Shown here one piece after another: positions 38,981-51,288 of a stretch of DNA of 64,000 nucleotides. The stretch is from positions 16,880,040-16,944,039 of the forward strand of contig NC_045145.1 of the NCBI RefSeq assembly GCF_008831285.2, read 5' to 3'. Source of the DNA: Nymphaea colorata (lineage: Eukaryota > Streptophyta > Magnoliopsida > Nymphaeales > Nymphaeaceae). The notes under the pieces are model-generated. The model searched no databases and was not told the origin of the DNA. It saw only the letters and a list, made by a program, of their open reading frames with translations. Every line of letters begins with the position of its first letter. Position 1 is the stretch's first letter. The position numbers and the translations under genes were made by a program.

Positions 38981-41900
38981 ATGAAGTTCATGAAAATTGG
39001 CTCGAGACCGGATACCTTCTTCACTGTAGACGCTACCAGGTATGAACATTTCTCTCCCAGGAAAATTCACTGCAAAACGCACAAGTGAAGTCACTTTGCC
39101 CATGTTAAACGAGAAGCTTCGGTGAAAGGAAGACAGTCTACATCTTTATTAAGTGCTTCTTCCTAAAAGAAAAGGAAGAAACAAAGCATTGGGAACTGAT
39201 AGTAAATAGTTACTTCTCTGTATGTGTTGTGGGCGCGCCCATGCTTGCAGGGCCTGTGCTGCATTTGATGTTACGATTTTAGATATATAGCTTCGGGCCT
39301 ATGAAAACCCAATTCAAGCATCTATGCGTAACGAGTTATTTCGACCTTCTAGTATGGAAATCTATGTTGGCTGCTACAATCTCGAAGAATTCTGATTTAG
39401 CATTTGAGTTTGGAGGGAATTTTAAAATAATAATAGGAACATGATTCTAATGGCTTGCTTGGTCCATGAAGATCTTATTCTTCTCTGTAAACATCGGTCA
39501 GTGTTTCCTTCGCATTGTGGTCATATTTTGAGAGGGACGAACTTCATTAGCATTAATGATTCTAGTAGAAAAGTTACGGTTTCATAAATCTTGATAGCAA
39601 CTTAGTCCATTATTTGTGTTGACAAAATTTCATGTCATGTATCCAAAATCAAAAGCTGGCACATGGCCCGGATGCAAAAATGGACAGTCCAGGTGGTCCA
39701 TGGACTAGCTAGCACCGGTTCAATCTACATGGCACGCACCACTTGGACGGCTGCCGACGTCGGAAGTCCATATGGCTTCTCTTCATTGGTTCACTTGCCT
39801 ACAGTAGGATAAATTGGACCAATTACTGCAGTTTTCTGACGCCTTGGGTATTGCAGGTCAATTACATTGGATGTTCCTAGCGACCTGACTATACAAGTGA
39901 ACAACACCAAGTATCTTTTGCACAAGGTACTCACCTTCTTCCCATCATGCTGAATATGAAGTGAAATCCATGATGCATTTGTGCTTTCCATAGGCAGGCT
40001 GAATTTAGGTAGAATGCTAATAGTTTATTCCATGAAACGAAACGAGCTCTTGGCTTCGTTAAACTTAAAGATCTGAAGTCCAGCGTCTTAGCCAAGTAGG
40101 AGCAGCGTTCATGCTACCGATCGAAAAGCAAAAGTATTCTGCATCTGAAGGTACTTTTTCCTCCTAATGATGAAGAACCTTTCTAGGAAGAAGGGCTTGT
40201 TTATCCCTTCATTATTCCAAGTACCATCTTGACCACTTGGGTGACCTAGGCCGACGGGGCTTTGTTATATTGATGTCAGTATGTAGATATATGTAGCAGT
40301 ACTGTCATATGGGGTCTCTGTGGACTGATTATAAAGTGTCACTCATGAAACTCATTTTCAAAAAGATGAATCGTAATTTATATGTATATTTAAAATTTTT
40401 AGAAAGTAACTTTATACTTAGCGCCCTATAAACGAACAATTGAGTTGATTTGACAGTTCAAAAAATCAGTCTGTGTGGTTGTTGATATAAACCTTGCGCA
40501 ATGTCAAACGTCATCCAAGTGGCTTTAATGTGTTTACTAAGATTACCTAGCGTAGTTGGAATTTGGCCGGATCTAGTAAGGCAAGGGTTTATACATATTT
40601 AGCCCCACCGCCTGAGACCACTTGTACGAGAACTGGATTTCCTTATCTATGGGTATTCCGGGCTCTAGCAATGCCAAACTGTTAGCACCTAAGCCCATGT
40701 CACCATGATGTGGACGAAAGCTAATAGGACTTGCCTAGTGGACTGTCAGGCTTTTTATATTGGCCGGTTGAGTCTGAAAAAGCAATCACAGACAAGGACT
40801 ATGTTGTCTACATCCTACCCTGCAGCCATTATTTCACGCAATTTGCCTTCCAAAAGAAAGAGAACACCACAGACTCAGTTGGTTGCCAGTAGACCGTCCT
40901 TCCGGACCTAGACCACGTGGGGATGGAGCAGGACAGGGCCAGAGTGCAGATGGTGGGATCTGCAACCCAACAGTTTCTGTTCTTCTTCGTTATTATGATT
41001 ATTATTGTTGTTGTTATGATTTATTATCATTTTATGAGTGACTGTGTTGGGTGCAGTTTCTGTTGCTGCCAAAGTGTGGACTGTTGCAACAATTATGTGA
41101 CTCAAACGGTTCAGATGTTCAGACCATTGATCTTCATGAGGTACCTGCAGGGGAGGAAGGGTTTGAGCTATGTGTCAAGTTCTGCTATGGCATCTCCATT
41201 AACCTCAGTGCCACCAACATAGTCAAGGCACTGTGCGCCTCACATTTCCTGAAAATGACTGAGGCAGTAGAGAAGGGAAACTTCATTAGTAAGTTGGAGC
41301 TCTTCTTTGCTTCATTCATCCTCCAAGCTTGGAAAGACCCAATTGTCACACTTCAGTCCACTGTGACACTACCAACCTGGTCTGAGAACCTGGGCATGAC
41401 CGGCCGGTGCATCGATGCCGTCGCGACGAAGATCCTGGCCGACTTGTCCACTGTTACTTGGTCTTACACTTACACCAGGCCTGGGTTCAATGAGAAGGCC
41501 CACAAGCGGGCACCAAGGGACTGGTGGACCGAGGACATTGCAGACCTTGATGTCCCACTATTTCAGCGGGTTCTGTCCATGGTTCGGTCGTCGATTCCGG
41601 CGCCGCTGGTAGGGGAGGCACTCCATGTGTATGCGTGCCGGCATTTGCCGGATGAAGCAGCCATTGAAAGCTCTAGCTCAGAGAGTGTTGTGAAGCAGAG
41701 GGAGGTACTGGAGTTTATAGTGAGTCAGATCCCAACACCAAAGGGATCCGTATCCACTGGATTCTTGTTAAGACTTTTGAGACAAGCGAGTCGACTCGGT
41801 GTATCAGATTGGGCCATATCGGAGATCATGAAACGCGCAGGGAGACAGCTGAAGGAAGCCAGTCTCGTGGACCTCCTTAAGCTAAGAGGATCTTCTCCAA

Positions 41901-43166
41901 GTTCTAGTGCTTTCAGTGAGATAAACCTGGTTAAGACAATGTTAGAACACTTCCTAGTGGACTATCGGCGTCCTTCATTGCCGGAAACTGGCATGACTCG
42001 AGAAGAAAATGGGAAATCAGATCAATCTTTGGTGAAAGTGGGGAAGTTGATTGATTCTTATTTAGTTGAAGTTGCAAAAGATGCAAATCTTCCAGTGTCC
42101 AAGCTCATTGATTTGGCAGAGACATTGCCGGAGGAAGCAAGGCCGGTTCATGATGATCTTTACAGGATAATCGATTCATATCTTAAGGTAACAATTGCTC
42201 AAGGAGATTTGGGATGCGCATAAGCTTTTGAATGGGTTTTATGTGAAGAACCAGTCCCCAATTAAAATAAGCTATCAACAGCATGCTAGTTGGCACTCTG
42301 CATTTCAAAAGCAAGGTTGTTTCTTATATGTTAATGACAAAATAAAGAGCAAACTAGAGATTATTAACCACTTAGTTATCTGTTACCTTATTATGAATAC
42401 ATTTCTTCGACTTTGACAAAGTTATTTATTAATTCTAGTTATCTGTTACCTTAGTATAGACACATTTCTTCGACTTTGACAAAATTATTTATTGATTCCT
42501 TGACCAACCTCAAATTTGCCTAATCTGTGCATGTCATCTTTTGAGCTGCAGAAACATCCTGATATCTCAAAGTCGCAAAAGAAGCGGCTATGCAGAATGT
42601 TGGACTGCAGGAAATTGTCAATAGATGCATGTATGCATGCGGTGCAGAATGAAAGGCTGCCCTTGAGGACTGTGGTGCAGGTCCTCTTCCTAGAGCATGT
42701 AAGCGCTGCGATGTCCATAAGCCAAAACGTGGAACTACGGCATGACATAAAGGCGATGCTTCCACAAATGAGTGAGGATACGCATAGGAAAACGCCACTG
42801 GCACCTGAAGGTAAGGATCTAGTCAGTGACAAAGTGATGACCAAGCAGAGTGATGGCCGGAAACTGGCAGAAATGAGTATTAGCAGGGAGAGTTACAGTA
42901 GAGACAAGAGGGCGCCCCACGGCACCGCGAAGCCAACAATCAAAGAAGTCATGGAGGTGGGCAAAGCGATGGAGGTCACAGAGGAAATTGACTCCAAGAG
43001 CAAGATCAGACCCAAGGGAGCAGATCACGTTTCAAGTAGGGCTGTGACAAGTGAAATCATGGAGGAAGCTGATCCTAAGAATAAGGTAAAGCCTACGGGG
43101 ATGCCTCCGATCTCCCATAGGACAACAAAGATGGGTAGCAAATTGCCTGTTCAGAGAGGAAGTTAG
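38981..43166 (+). CDS. BTB/POZ-NPH3 domain protein (NRL family), 624 aa
   Basis: Four exons join in frame: 38981-39039, 39857-39926, 41057-42187 and 42552-43166 (stop TAG), all GT-AG. The start [20 protein letters not shown] opens an N-terminal BTB domain (about 25-130; [27 protein letters not shown]). The NPH3 domain follows (about 198-480), beginning [20 protein letters not shown] and containing the conserved block [39 protein letters not shown] at the start of exon 4. The last 110 residues are a basic, low-complexity tail. NRL proteins act as CUL3 substrate adaptors or plasma-membrane scaffolds downstream of phototropins or in polar auxin transport (family knowledge). The start block resembles the MKFMKLG-type NRL branch; I cannot name the exact orthologue. 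Oddity: the usual HKFP after the BTB strand is HKFL. The first two exons are tiny (59 and 70 nt). Confidence 0.94.
42373..42498. repeat. 63 bp tandem duplication in the last intron of the NPH3 gene
   Basis: TAGTTATCTGTTACCTTA, then CATTTCTTCGACTTTGACAA and TTATTTATT, occurs at 42373 and again at 42436 with a few changes. The second copy ends about 50 nt before the exon 4 acceptor. Confidence 0.92.
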
Positions 43167-43327
43167 CTTAGGTTAGTTACTATTCTGTTCCCACGCATTG
43201 TCTATCTTACCAATAGGGTTAGGATATATTATATGCGCATAAGATCAATTTCTCTTACTTCTGCAGAGCTTTATTCTACAGCATTTTCACAATTTATCTG
43301 CTTTATGGAATAATTGTGTACCAACGA

Positions 43328-43333
43328 AATAAA
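43328..43333 (+). terminator. Candidate poly(A) signal AATAAA of the NPH3 gene
   Basis: AATAAA lies about 162 nt after the stop codon. The transcript end is inferred. Confidence 0.4.
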
Positions 43334-45231
43334 GCGTTGTATTTATGTTCCCTTAACTGTTTGGTTTGCAAAGGCTTCTCTGTAATGTTGCAGCCATCTT
43401 GCTCAGTTGAGAAACAATACAATTGGGTCCAAAAGACACAACGATCTGGTCGCTTAGGCGCAAACCTTGTGCATGGATCACTTCAGGTGTTCTAGCAAAC
43501 ACGGGATGGGATCCGTCGGATCAGGGGCCCTAGCCTGATGTGGGATTGGGTTGAGTCGTAACAAATGTTACAAATATGTGGTTGATGCATAGAAGGGAAT
43601 CAATACGTTGTTCAGATTACTGCTGGCTTGAGTGGGGAGCCGATTAGTCAGGTTAGGCAAAAAAGAAGTGTAATTTGTTTATATAATAGAGTCTGATCCT
43701 TCATAGATGATATGGGCACAAGGTCCTCATATCATCTCTAGTTCAAAGCCCAAACATGCATCGAAATGTTGTGGCCCGTCAGGGGATATGGAGGCTGGAA
43801 CGAAGCAGGGGATCCGAACCATGATCTGTTTATGAGTTTGTAATGCTTTTAAACCAAACCAAGATTTGCTTATTGTTCGTCACAATCTATCGCCCTTTCT
43901 TTAATTTTCAAGATTCTATAGATCGACTTGATAAATCTAAGAAACAGTAAGCAAAATTTTTAGAATTTTTTTGCGAATGAAATATCGAAGTTGATGAGAT
44001 CCGAAATGCCGTTTTACTTGTAAAAAAGGAAAAAAGACGAAGAACAAGCGTACACAAGGTGAAATCAAAGTGCAAAATCTTGGTTGTGGTATATCTGCAG
44101 CACCGCAGATCGTTCTACGTTTCGAACTTATTTTAAGATTCAACAAAAACTCTGGAGGAAAAAGTTTAGGAAAAAAGAAGCCCAAAACGTGTTCACTAAA
44201 TCTCAAGGAAAGAACGGGTTATTGCCAAAACTATGTTTTGCAGAATCACAAAGTTTCAGGACCTTCTCAATTTGTTGAATTAGAGCATGTTCATTCGTGA
44301 CATTATGACGCGGATTATCAATAGGATTACTTTTAGTTTTAAGGTATGTTTGCATTTGTCTTGTTAGAAAAATATATTTTTGAGTGCAAATTTCACAAAA
44401 AAGAAGCAAGAGAATAAAGTAACGGAAAAAAGAAAAAGGGAAACTTGGTTGCAGCATCTAATTAAAAAGACAGCGGACTTTGAAGTGTGGAGTAACATCA
44501 GGAGCTGCAACATCACATGCAGGTAGAACATAGTAACACCTGTAGCCATTTTTGTTTAAACATAAACAATTATCGTTTAATTCTTTCTCATAATATTTCA
44601 GATTTTCATTAAGCATGTAGTTGTTAAAGATGACTTTGCACAAGTGAGCAGGTGTCATTTTGTTGGCAAAATTCTCAAGAAACATCCTTGAGAGGTTTCA
44701 AGCTTGAGAAGCAGTTGTCTGCAATTTCCCAGTGAAACTAAGGTTAGGGCGTTCTGGAAAACCGGTGTGAGACAATGAAAAAGGAAATTCTTCTCTTCCG
44801 ATTCCGCGGGCCACCTATTCCAAATTTGAATCAAAGAAGGTGGTCTCCGTTCATTCATAATTTCGATTTCCAAATTGAAGCAGAGGAGAACCTCATTCTC
44901 CCTTTCGTCCAATATATAGAGCACTCAAGGTACAGTACATTCTTTTAAGCTAATCACCACCCCCGTGATCCAAATGGGACTTCTTGTGGCCTTCGCATGA
45001 GGCCTAGAATCGGGCCATAATTTTGTTTGTTAAGGAAAATGTTTTAGTGGCAAAACATTTTTATCAAAAATTGCAGTTTAAAGTTTAAACATCAACCACA
45101 TCTGCCTGTTTGAATTGATGTGAAAAGAAAAAATCATACATAAGCGAACAAGGGAGTAAGGATTCTCATGCTTTTTCTAGAGTTCGCTTTTCGTTTTCTT
45201 CCACTAGATGCCACTTCTTGTTGGTGACAGG

Positions 45232-45623
45232 ATGAGGGGATTCAATCGATTCCGGCCAAACATTCAGACATTAATGAATCAACAATCTATCCAGGCAAAG
45301 ATCCTCTCATGCCCCCCACTAGCACAGTGGGAAGCATTGCCCAAGTATTTTTATCATTGGATGAAAAAGTGCAGACAGGATTGACCAGTAGTCTCATCCG
45401 GAAGAATGGACAACCAAATGAAAAGCAATTCCTGCATCGATTTTACAGTATCCAAGGATGCTTAATTTCTCCATATACATCAACCTTCTGCCAGCTGGAG
45501 AAATTTCTCGGAACTCCATCTGGTGATTGTTTGCATCCTCTTTTTTTGGCTTTTCGGCGTTGTGAAAGGCTGCAGATTCACCATATCTCTCTCTCTCTAA
45601 ATCATTTCTTCAAACTTTTATAG
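45232..45623 (+). other. Open segment after a splice-acceptor-like site, unassigned
   Basis: After GTGACAG at 45225-45231 one frame stays open for 130 codons. It includes IYPGKDPLMPPTSTVGSIAQ and VQTGLTSSLIRKNGQPNEKQ. The part up to about 45530 looks protein-like and the rest does not. There is no partner exon or recognised family. It may be a captured or decayed exon. Confidence 0.22.
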
Positions 45624-47114
45624 TACAACTTTTTGCTCGAAAGCTTGCAGATCTTCAGGCCTCTGACGTTTGAGTGGTTAGAAATCGCTCCATCTCAAAC
45701 ATCATGGTTTTGAAATTTAAAACGGCCATTACAACAATGTTCAACCAGTTTTGGCTTCTGCAACTTATAAAAAGCGGGGAAATGGGCTAATTTTCCATTT
45801 TCTTTCTGTAAAGGTATTGGCTGTCTAGTCATTTACCGTTCCTCAAATGCGTGATTCTCTATATGGTCCACCGATTGTGCTCCCAAGCTTCTTCTAGAGT
45901 TTTATTAATCGCATATTACAGATGATGAGGTATAGGTTCCTCAGTTACCAGTACTGAATTCTCTTGTGGAGTTCACTGTCTGAGCCACACGGCAAGAAGA
46001 AAAAAGGATCATAAATGTGCGTCATTCTGACATGATAATGCCATGTCGAAGACGTACATTTGACATGTGAATCAGGCTCAGTGTCTTATCCAACTTACTG
46101 TGCTACAGAACCCCTTGCAGGTCCGCAGTTTATCTCCTCTGTCAGTGTCCTCTATTAGTGACCAAGGATCCTTCTTCCTTTCTTTGAACTCAGAGAGCAA
46201 GGTTAATGTCTACAGCGGAAAAATTACGAGACGGAAGGAGTACTCTCCCTACTAACATTTTGTTCATGAGGAGAAAAGTTGTCATTGGCCCCAGAACTTT
46301 AGACTAATGGTGCAAACAAAAAATAAATTTTAAATCCACCAATGGCCTTATGATCTGTTATGAATGCCGCATGTTTCATAGAAAAGTTGTGATCAAGTCA
46401 AAGAAACTTTGTGTGCTCGATGATATGCAAGTTGAAGCATACAGTTATTCGATTACATGGTACCGATGCACCTCATTGACCTTAGGAGCAATGTAAAAGG
46501 GAAGGGAGCTTCGCTTCACGTTTGGGTAGTGATAACTTTTCCCTCAACCAAAGTAAAAAAAAAAAAAAAAAAAATTTGTTGGTTTGACGTCAAACATTGA
46601 AGCTAAAGCTATTGGATGATTACACTTTGATGTGCAAACTAATCATATTATCAGTGTAAAACAAAGAGCTAAATGACCTTTTTCCCCTGCTTGAAGAAAT
46701 TAAAGGACTTTAATTTAAACATTTGTTAGAGCAGGGATAAGATTCACAAAGTCTTTGCCTTCTGACTTGGAAAAGATAAGATCCACTTTGGGTTGCACAA
46801 GGAAGAACGTCAAGTTACGAAAATGAAGGACGAATACCTTCCCAACAAAAGTAAGGTCTCTTCCACTACATCGAACTCTTTGGGAGTATATAAAATAGAA
46901 GAACTTTCCTTTCTCCGATAACAATAATCTTTGTGCCGTTAACCGGAAGGCCAAATTGGCAGTGCTATTGCATAGATAATTTATTTTAACACTATGATGG
47001 AGCGAACGTACCTTTGTTTTAATCATGATATTGATAAATTGTCACTATCCAACTGAATGCATCATGTGCCAATAATTACTTGTCATTTATTGTCATTTCA
47101 ATGCTAGGCTTAGT

Positions 47115-47530
47115 GAGAGATGTCAATATATTCAATTTGGATTAGATATTAGACTGAATAGTTTTAAAAGAATGAAAAAAATTGTAACATCTAATTAAAA
47201 AAATCAGATCGAATTCAGATTTAAGAAGAAATGACATCTGATTGAATTCAGATATAAATACTGTCCAGCCATATTCAAATTCAGATTCAAATGGGATTTA
47301 GTTAGATATGATGCTTTTATATTTTGAAAATCGACTGGATTTAGTTTAAAATTCGGATTCATAGTAGTATATAAAAGTACAATTCATGTTTGAATAGGAT
47401 TTCAGATTTAAATATAATTTTTTTTTTTTGTTTGCACTGAAATCCAATTTCAAATTTAAATATGTGAATATATGAAAAACCAGATGTAGTTAGGAGTATA
47501 TCCATTTCAAATATGACAAGTTGACATCGT
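47115..47530. mobile_element. MITE-like element, copy B, about 415 bp
   Basis: The ends are GATGTCAA (47119-47126) and its inverse TTGACATC (47521-47528). TAGGCTTAGT occurs just outside on both sides (47105-47114 and 47531-47540), a likely 10 bp target-site duplication. The interior shares ordered phrases with copy A at 27419-27848 (for example AATTTAAATATGTGAA). No coding capacity. Confidence 0.65.
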
Positions 47531-48501
47531 TAGGCTTAGTTGATATAACACCCTTGTATACTTTGATTTAAGTCCTGAGGATTTGAAGTTCATAACCCTT
47601 CTCTCCAGTGTGACTTGTGTTTGATGAACTAATATATATTTTGCCGCTCAGTAAAAGTCACGTCAGGCCTAAGCAAAGACCCCTATGGAATACAAACAAA
47701 CAAAGGACATCCATAAAGCAGACAAAAGTTATATCTTATTCATTTATAAAGAAATATGCCTTGGGCTCTGTATCTCATTATCAGCAAAACGTACCGTCTG
47801 GGCAGACAAAGGTAAAAGGAAAAATGATATTTAAACTCCTTTAAAAATGAAGATAATGTAGTTTTGGATTAGGAATCGGAAATCGAACAGGGCAGAAGCT
47901 CGGATGGTTCATCGAATTAGCCTCTTGGACTTGGCAAAATAATTGATTGCACTATTATATTTGTATCTTTAATAAACAAAAGGTAAAAATAAGATGTAGC
48001 ACCGTAAAATTGGCAACTGGTGACACCAATCCGTTTGAAACGGTTCACTCGGACGATTTTGCGACGCTGAAGGAAAGCCTGCACCAAAATGGACAAACAA
48101 GCCATTGTATATAGATCCCAGATAGTGGTAAGGAAACAAACCAGACACATCAAACTTTCATTGTTTAAACGCTTTTTTTTTTTTTGCACAATCTAATCAT
48201 ACGGACGTGACCTTACGAATCTTTTGATGAGAAAATATACATTAAGTTAATCCTTTATAAGTCAAAACATGCTTTTGTAATTTAAAAAATCAATGGCTCT
48301 TATAATGTCAAAATTTTGCTAGCATAAAAAATATGATTTCTTTTTAATTTAAAACAACTTGATTAAGACTTGTTTTATACTGCGTTAGTGTTTATTAACA
48401 TTATTGATTGTTCATATTTTAACTAAAATATGTTTAACAATGATCTAATAGGTCAAGCTTTTATCTCTTACTTAAGTGGTTCAAAATTTTCTCTCTCTCT
48501 T

Positions 48502-48522
48502 TATATATATATATATATATAT
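48502..48522. repeat. (TA)n microsatellite
   Basis: A TA run of about 21 bp following a short CT run. Confidence 0.9.
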
Positions 48523-49329
48523 TATGATGGTGGGTTGCATTGAAAGGATTGGTGGTGGTGGAAGAGGTGGAGTTGTGGTTGTAGAGTTGGTCATTTTATG
48601 TAGACATGACACGTGATGGTGGAGACAGGTAAAAGGGCTTGATTTTACGTGAACGGGGAGAGACGACGGTTGACTTGGGATGGACGGTGGTCGGAGCTGC
48701 AGTAAGAGAAGGGAATGGATGCCATTAATAAGGAGTTGCAGCAGCCTGCAATGACGATTACATCTACTTAGTGCATTCTGCAATGGTGACTACTTTTACT
48801 GCAGACAAGATAAGCATAAGGTCTTCCTTGGTTGTGCCAGTTGGATGACTAAGTTGAGAGGATGCTGGGATTTTTTTTTTTTTTTGTCACGGGAAGCAGC
48901 CGTCCATGGTGCTTACTGCCATCTCTTGCTATGGCTTATGCTCAGGGTGTTTGTCGAGCAATCCTATTTCTGCTATTTCGAATGAGGATCAACATGGGAA
49001 TCGTTGCAGTTGGGGAATGAGGGTTTTTCTATGATGCGTTGTATTTGGGAATAATTAAGGAATCATTGTATTTTGAAGCAGATGATCGTGAATGAGAGTT
49101 TCAGCTCCTGCAATCTTCAGGTGTTGTGAAGTTTATTTATTTTACTCAGCAGGAGCGGATTACATAGGTTTGGGAAGAGGTCCTCTCCTCTGTTTACTCT
49201 AGAGCTTGTGATTTCTGAAAGTTCCTTCTAACTTCAGGCGAATAGAGAGACTTCACGGTAATGGTTGGACTTGGACACCATGAGAGGATCCTGGACCAAG
49301 AAATCAGAAAATTTCAGAGCTTTCAGTAA

Positions 49330-49690
49330 GCGTGAATAGAAGCTGGTTATTTTACTGTTATTTTCATTGTTAGAATGGTTACTGTTATTTTCATGATTTG
49401 GTTGATGAATGGAAGCCGGTCATTTTCCTGTTATGTTACTGTCGTTTTCATTGTTTGGTTGATGAATGGAAGCTGGTTATTTTACTGCCAACGGCAATAT
49501 TTTTTGTCTGCTTGTTTTTGTCCAGGCTGCATTCAAACAGGGTAAGTCAGTAGCATGGATATTTGTCTGTCTCAATCACACACGGTGGATGTTTTTTGTC
49601 CATGGATCACCGTCCATGGTTTTTCATCTATGGATAAAGATCCATGGATAAATATTCTATGGATTGTTGTCCATGCGTGTCAAACGCCCC
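49330..49690. repeat. Degenerate repeat cluster with CCATGGAT units
   Basis: GGTTGATGAATGGAAGC with TTTTACTG or TTTTCCTG recurs at about 49400 and 49455, and a less complete version lies at 49330. From 49598 to 49675 six YCATGG-type units follow, including the palindrome ATCCATGGAT at 49640-49649, then GTCAAACGCCCCC. This looks like the end of an old transposon. Confidence 0.5.
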
Positions 49691-50838
49691 CAAGTTACAG
49701 CTTTTGCTTGCAAAACCTTAACCTCTCTCTTTCAAGAATGGATTCCTAACTTTTGATTGGCTTCCGCTTCAAGCGAGCTTTCGAATCCCATTGCATTTGC
49801 TTTGCTTCTCTACTTTACTTATGCTACCCCTTTCATCAATTAGGTTTTTCAATTAGTCTGACCACAGGGTTTCCATGTCATTAACTCAATGCTTGAGCTG
49901 GCTGAACAAGTTAATTCATCTTTTTAACAAATTTTTTGTTCCCGAAAAAGGTTAATTTGAAGCTGATGCTGATCCTGAAACTAGATTGCAGGCAGGAAGG
50001 ATGAGTGCACGGCGCTTTACTAAGAAATGCCCAAATAAGGTAGCCACGTATGCTCAATAGTCAGTGGTGTCGAGCCTGGTTTTTCCCACAAAGAAGAATA
50101 TTGAAGGGAATCATATACAAGGTGTGTTTCTCTCGGACACGAAACTAAAATGGTTAGGGCTGGCACAGTCCTTCTATTTCACGTCATGAAAGGAAACTTT
50201 CTCTCCTGATGGGGGAGGACTTCTAGTGAATCCAGAACGGACCCAAGAGCGGTAGAGAAGATTTGTGAACTGTGAAACACCCGAAGGTGTTTCTTAGATT
50301 CTTGGTCAGTGTGCACCATTATCTGCAGACGGACAGGGCTGCGCGGGGCAGATGTGGTCCTTGAAGGCTTTAATAGCCTAATTAATGGGGACATACCTGG
50401 GTTCCCGATGTGTTATAATGGATCACCTGATCTAGCGTCGGATTCAGGGGGCGACAGGCGCCTCTGGGTTATTTTGCAATTACTGCTGGTGCTTTCGCGT
50501 TGCTACTGTGTTCGAATGTAAAGTTCGTCCGTTCTGATTCCGGTTATCAAACAATCCCGGAATTGGGCAGATGCCAGAAAAGGACCAGCCCGGGCCAACT
50601 GCAAGGCCAACTTTGACAACCACTACACTACACTGGCGTACTCAAGTTCGGATTTCTATCATAGAACAAGTCCTCGTGTACAAGTAGAAAATCACCTCCC
50701 AAACTATAGTTGCAACTTTGTACAGCCAACAAAGATCTAGAGCTAATATGAGATTTTAGAGAATCTTCTTTCTCCTATTTCTTGATAGATAGCCGTGCAG
50801 GGATGTGAACAAAACTATAGCGTTAAAGGAACTGCACA

Positions 50839-51276
50839 TCACAACCATTCTTCCTCCTCCGGCATCAAGGAATACCTACAGAGGGGGCAGGTCATGTGCC
50901 AGTAGTCCAGCCACTTATCGAAGCAAGGTTTGTGGAAGAAATGGCCGCAGGAGAGCCGGCTCACTTCCGACTCGGGCTCGAACCCGGTCAGGCACACAGA
51001 GCACTCCGTGTCCTCCTGCAAGCACCCAATCGATTTGAAGGGGATCGCGGGGATACGGTAGCGGACATCCTCGGCGAAGGGCGGGAACTGATCGATGGAA
51101 ATCGGCCCGGGAGGGGCGTCATCGCCGGATTCCGAAGAGGTCGAGTCAAGCCTGATTCCGATAATGTGGAGGATGGAGCGGAGGATCTCCTTGATGACGG
51201 CGATGGACAGAGCAGTGTTCACCAGAAGCAGGGAGAGAACTCCCTCCGAGGGTGCAGGAAGGGTCGAGATGCCCAT
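50839..51276 (-). CDS. XERICO-like RING-H2 E3 ubiquitin ligase, 145 aa
   Basis: A single minus-strand coding exon of 145 codons plus stop. The N-terminus MGISTLPAPSEGVLSLLLVN, followed by TALSIAVIK, is the hallmark start of XERICO-like proteins and forms a hydrophobic, possibly membrane-inserted segment (about 12-28). The RING-H2 finger has Cys92, Cys95, Cys110, His112, His115, Cys118, Cys130 and Cys133 (ECSVCL, CGHFFHKPC, CPLC). The family tail WLDYWHMTCPLC matches XERICO's WIDYWNITCPLC. These are small ubiquitin ligases tied to abscisic acid and drought responses (family knowledge). The start is set at 51276, not the longer in-frame ATG at 51333, because an acceptor TTTCAG ends at 51289 and the conserved N-terminus begins at MGIS. 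The antisense 169-codon frame is a shadow. Confidence 0.93.
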   Translation of the reverse strand: MGISTLPAPSEGVLSLLLVNTALSIAVIKEILRSILHIIGIRLDSTSSESGDDAPPGPISIDQFPPFAEDVRYRIPAIPFKSIGCLQEDTECSVCLTGFEPESEVSRLSCGHFFHKPCFDKWLDYWHMTCPLCRYSLMPEEEEWL

Positions 51277-51288
51277 CACGGTGCTCGC

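Larger units (their letters stand above)
43334..50800. other. Intergenic region with repeats, no supported gene
   Basis: Holds an A-run at about 46556-46574, the MITE-like copy B (47115-47530), a (TA)n tract (48502-48522), a degenerate repeat cluster at 49330-49690 and a few open frames without recognised motifs. Among these, minus-strand 44458-44685 and 44655-44924 overlap in different phases and have a protein-like composition, but no splice joins them. Confidence 0.45.
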
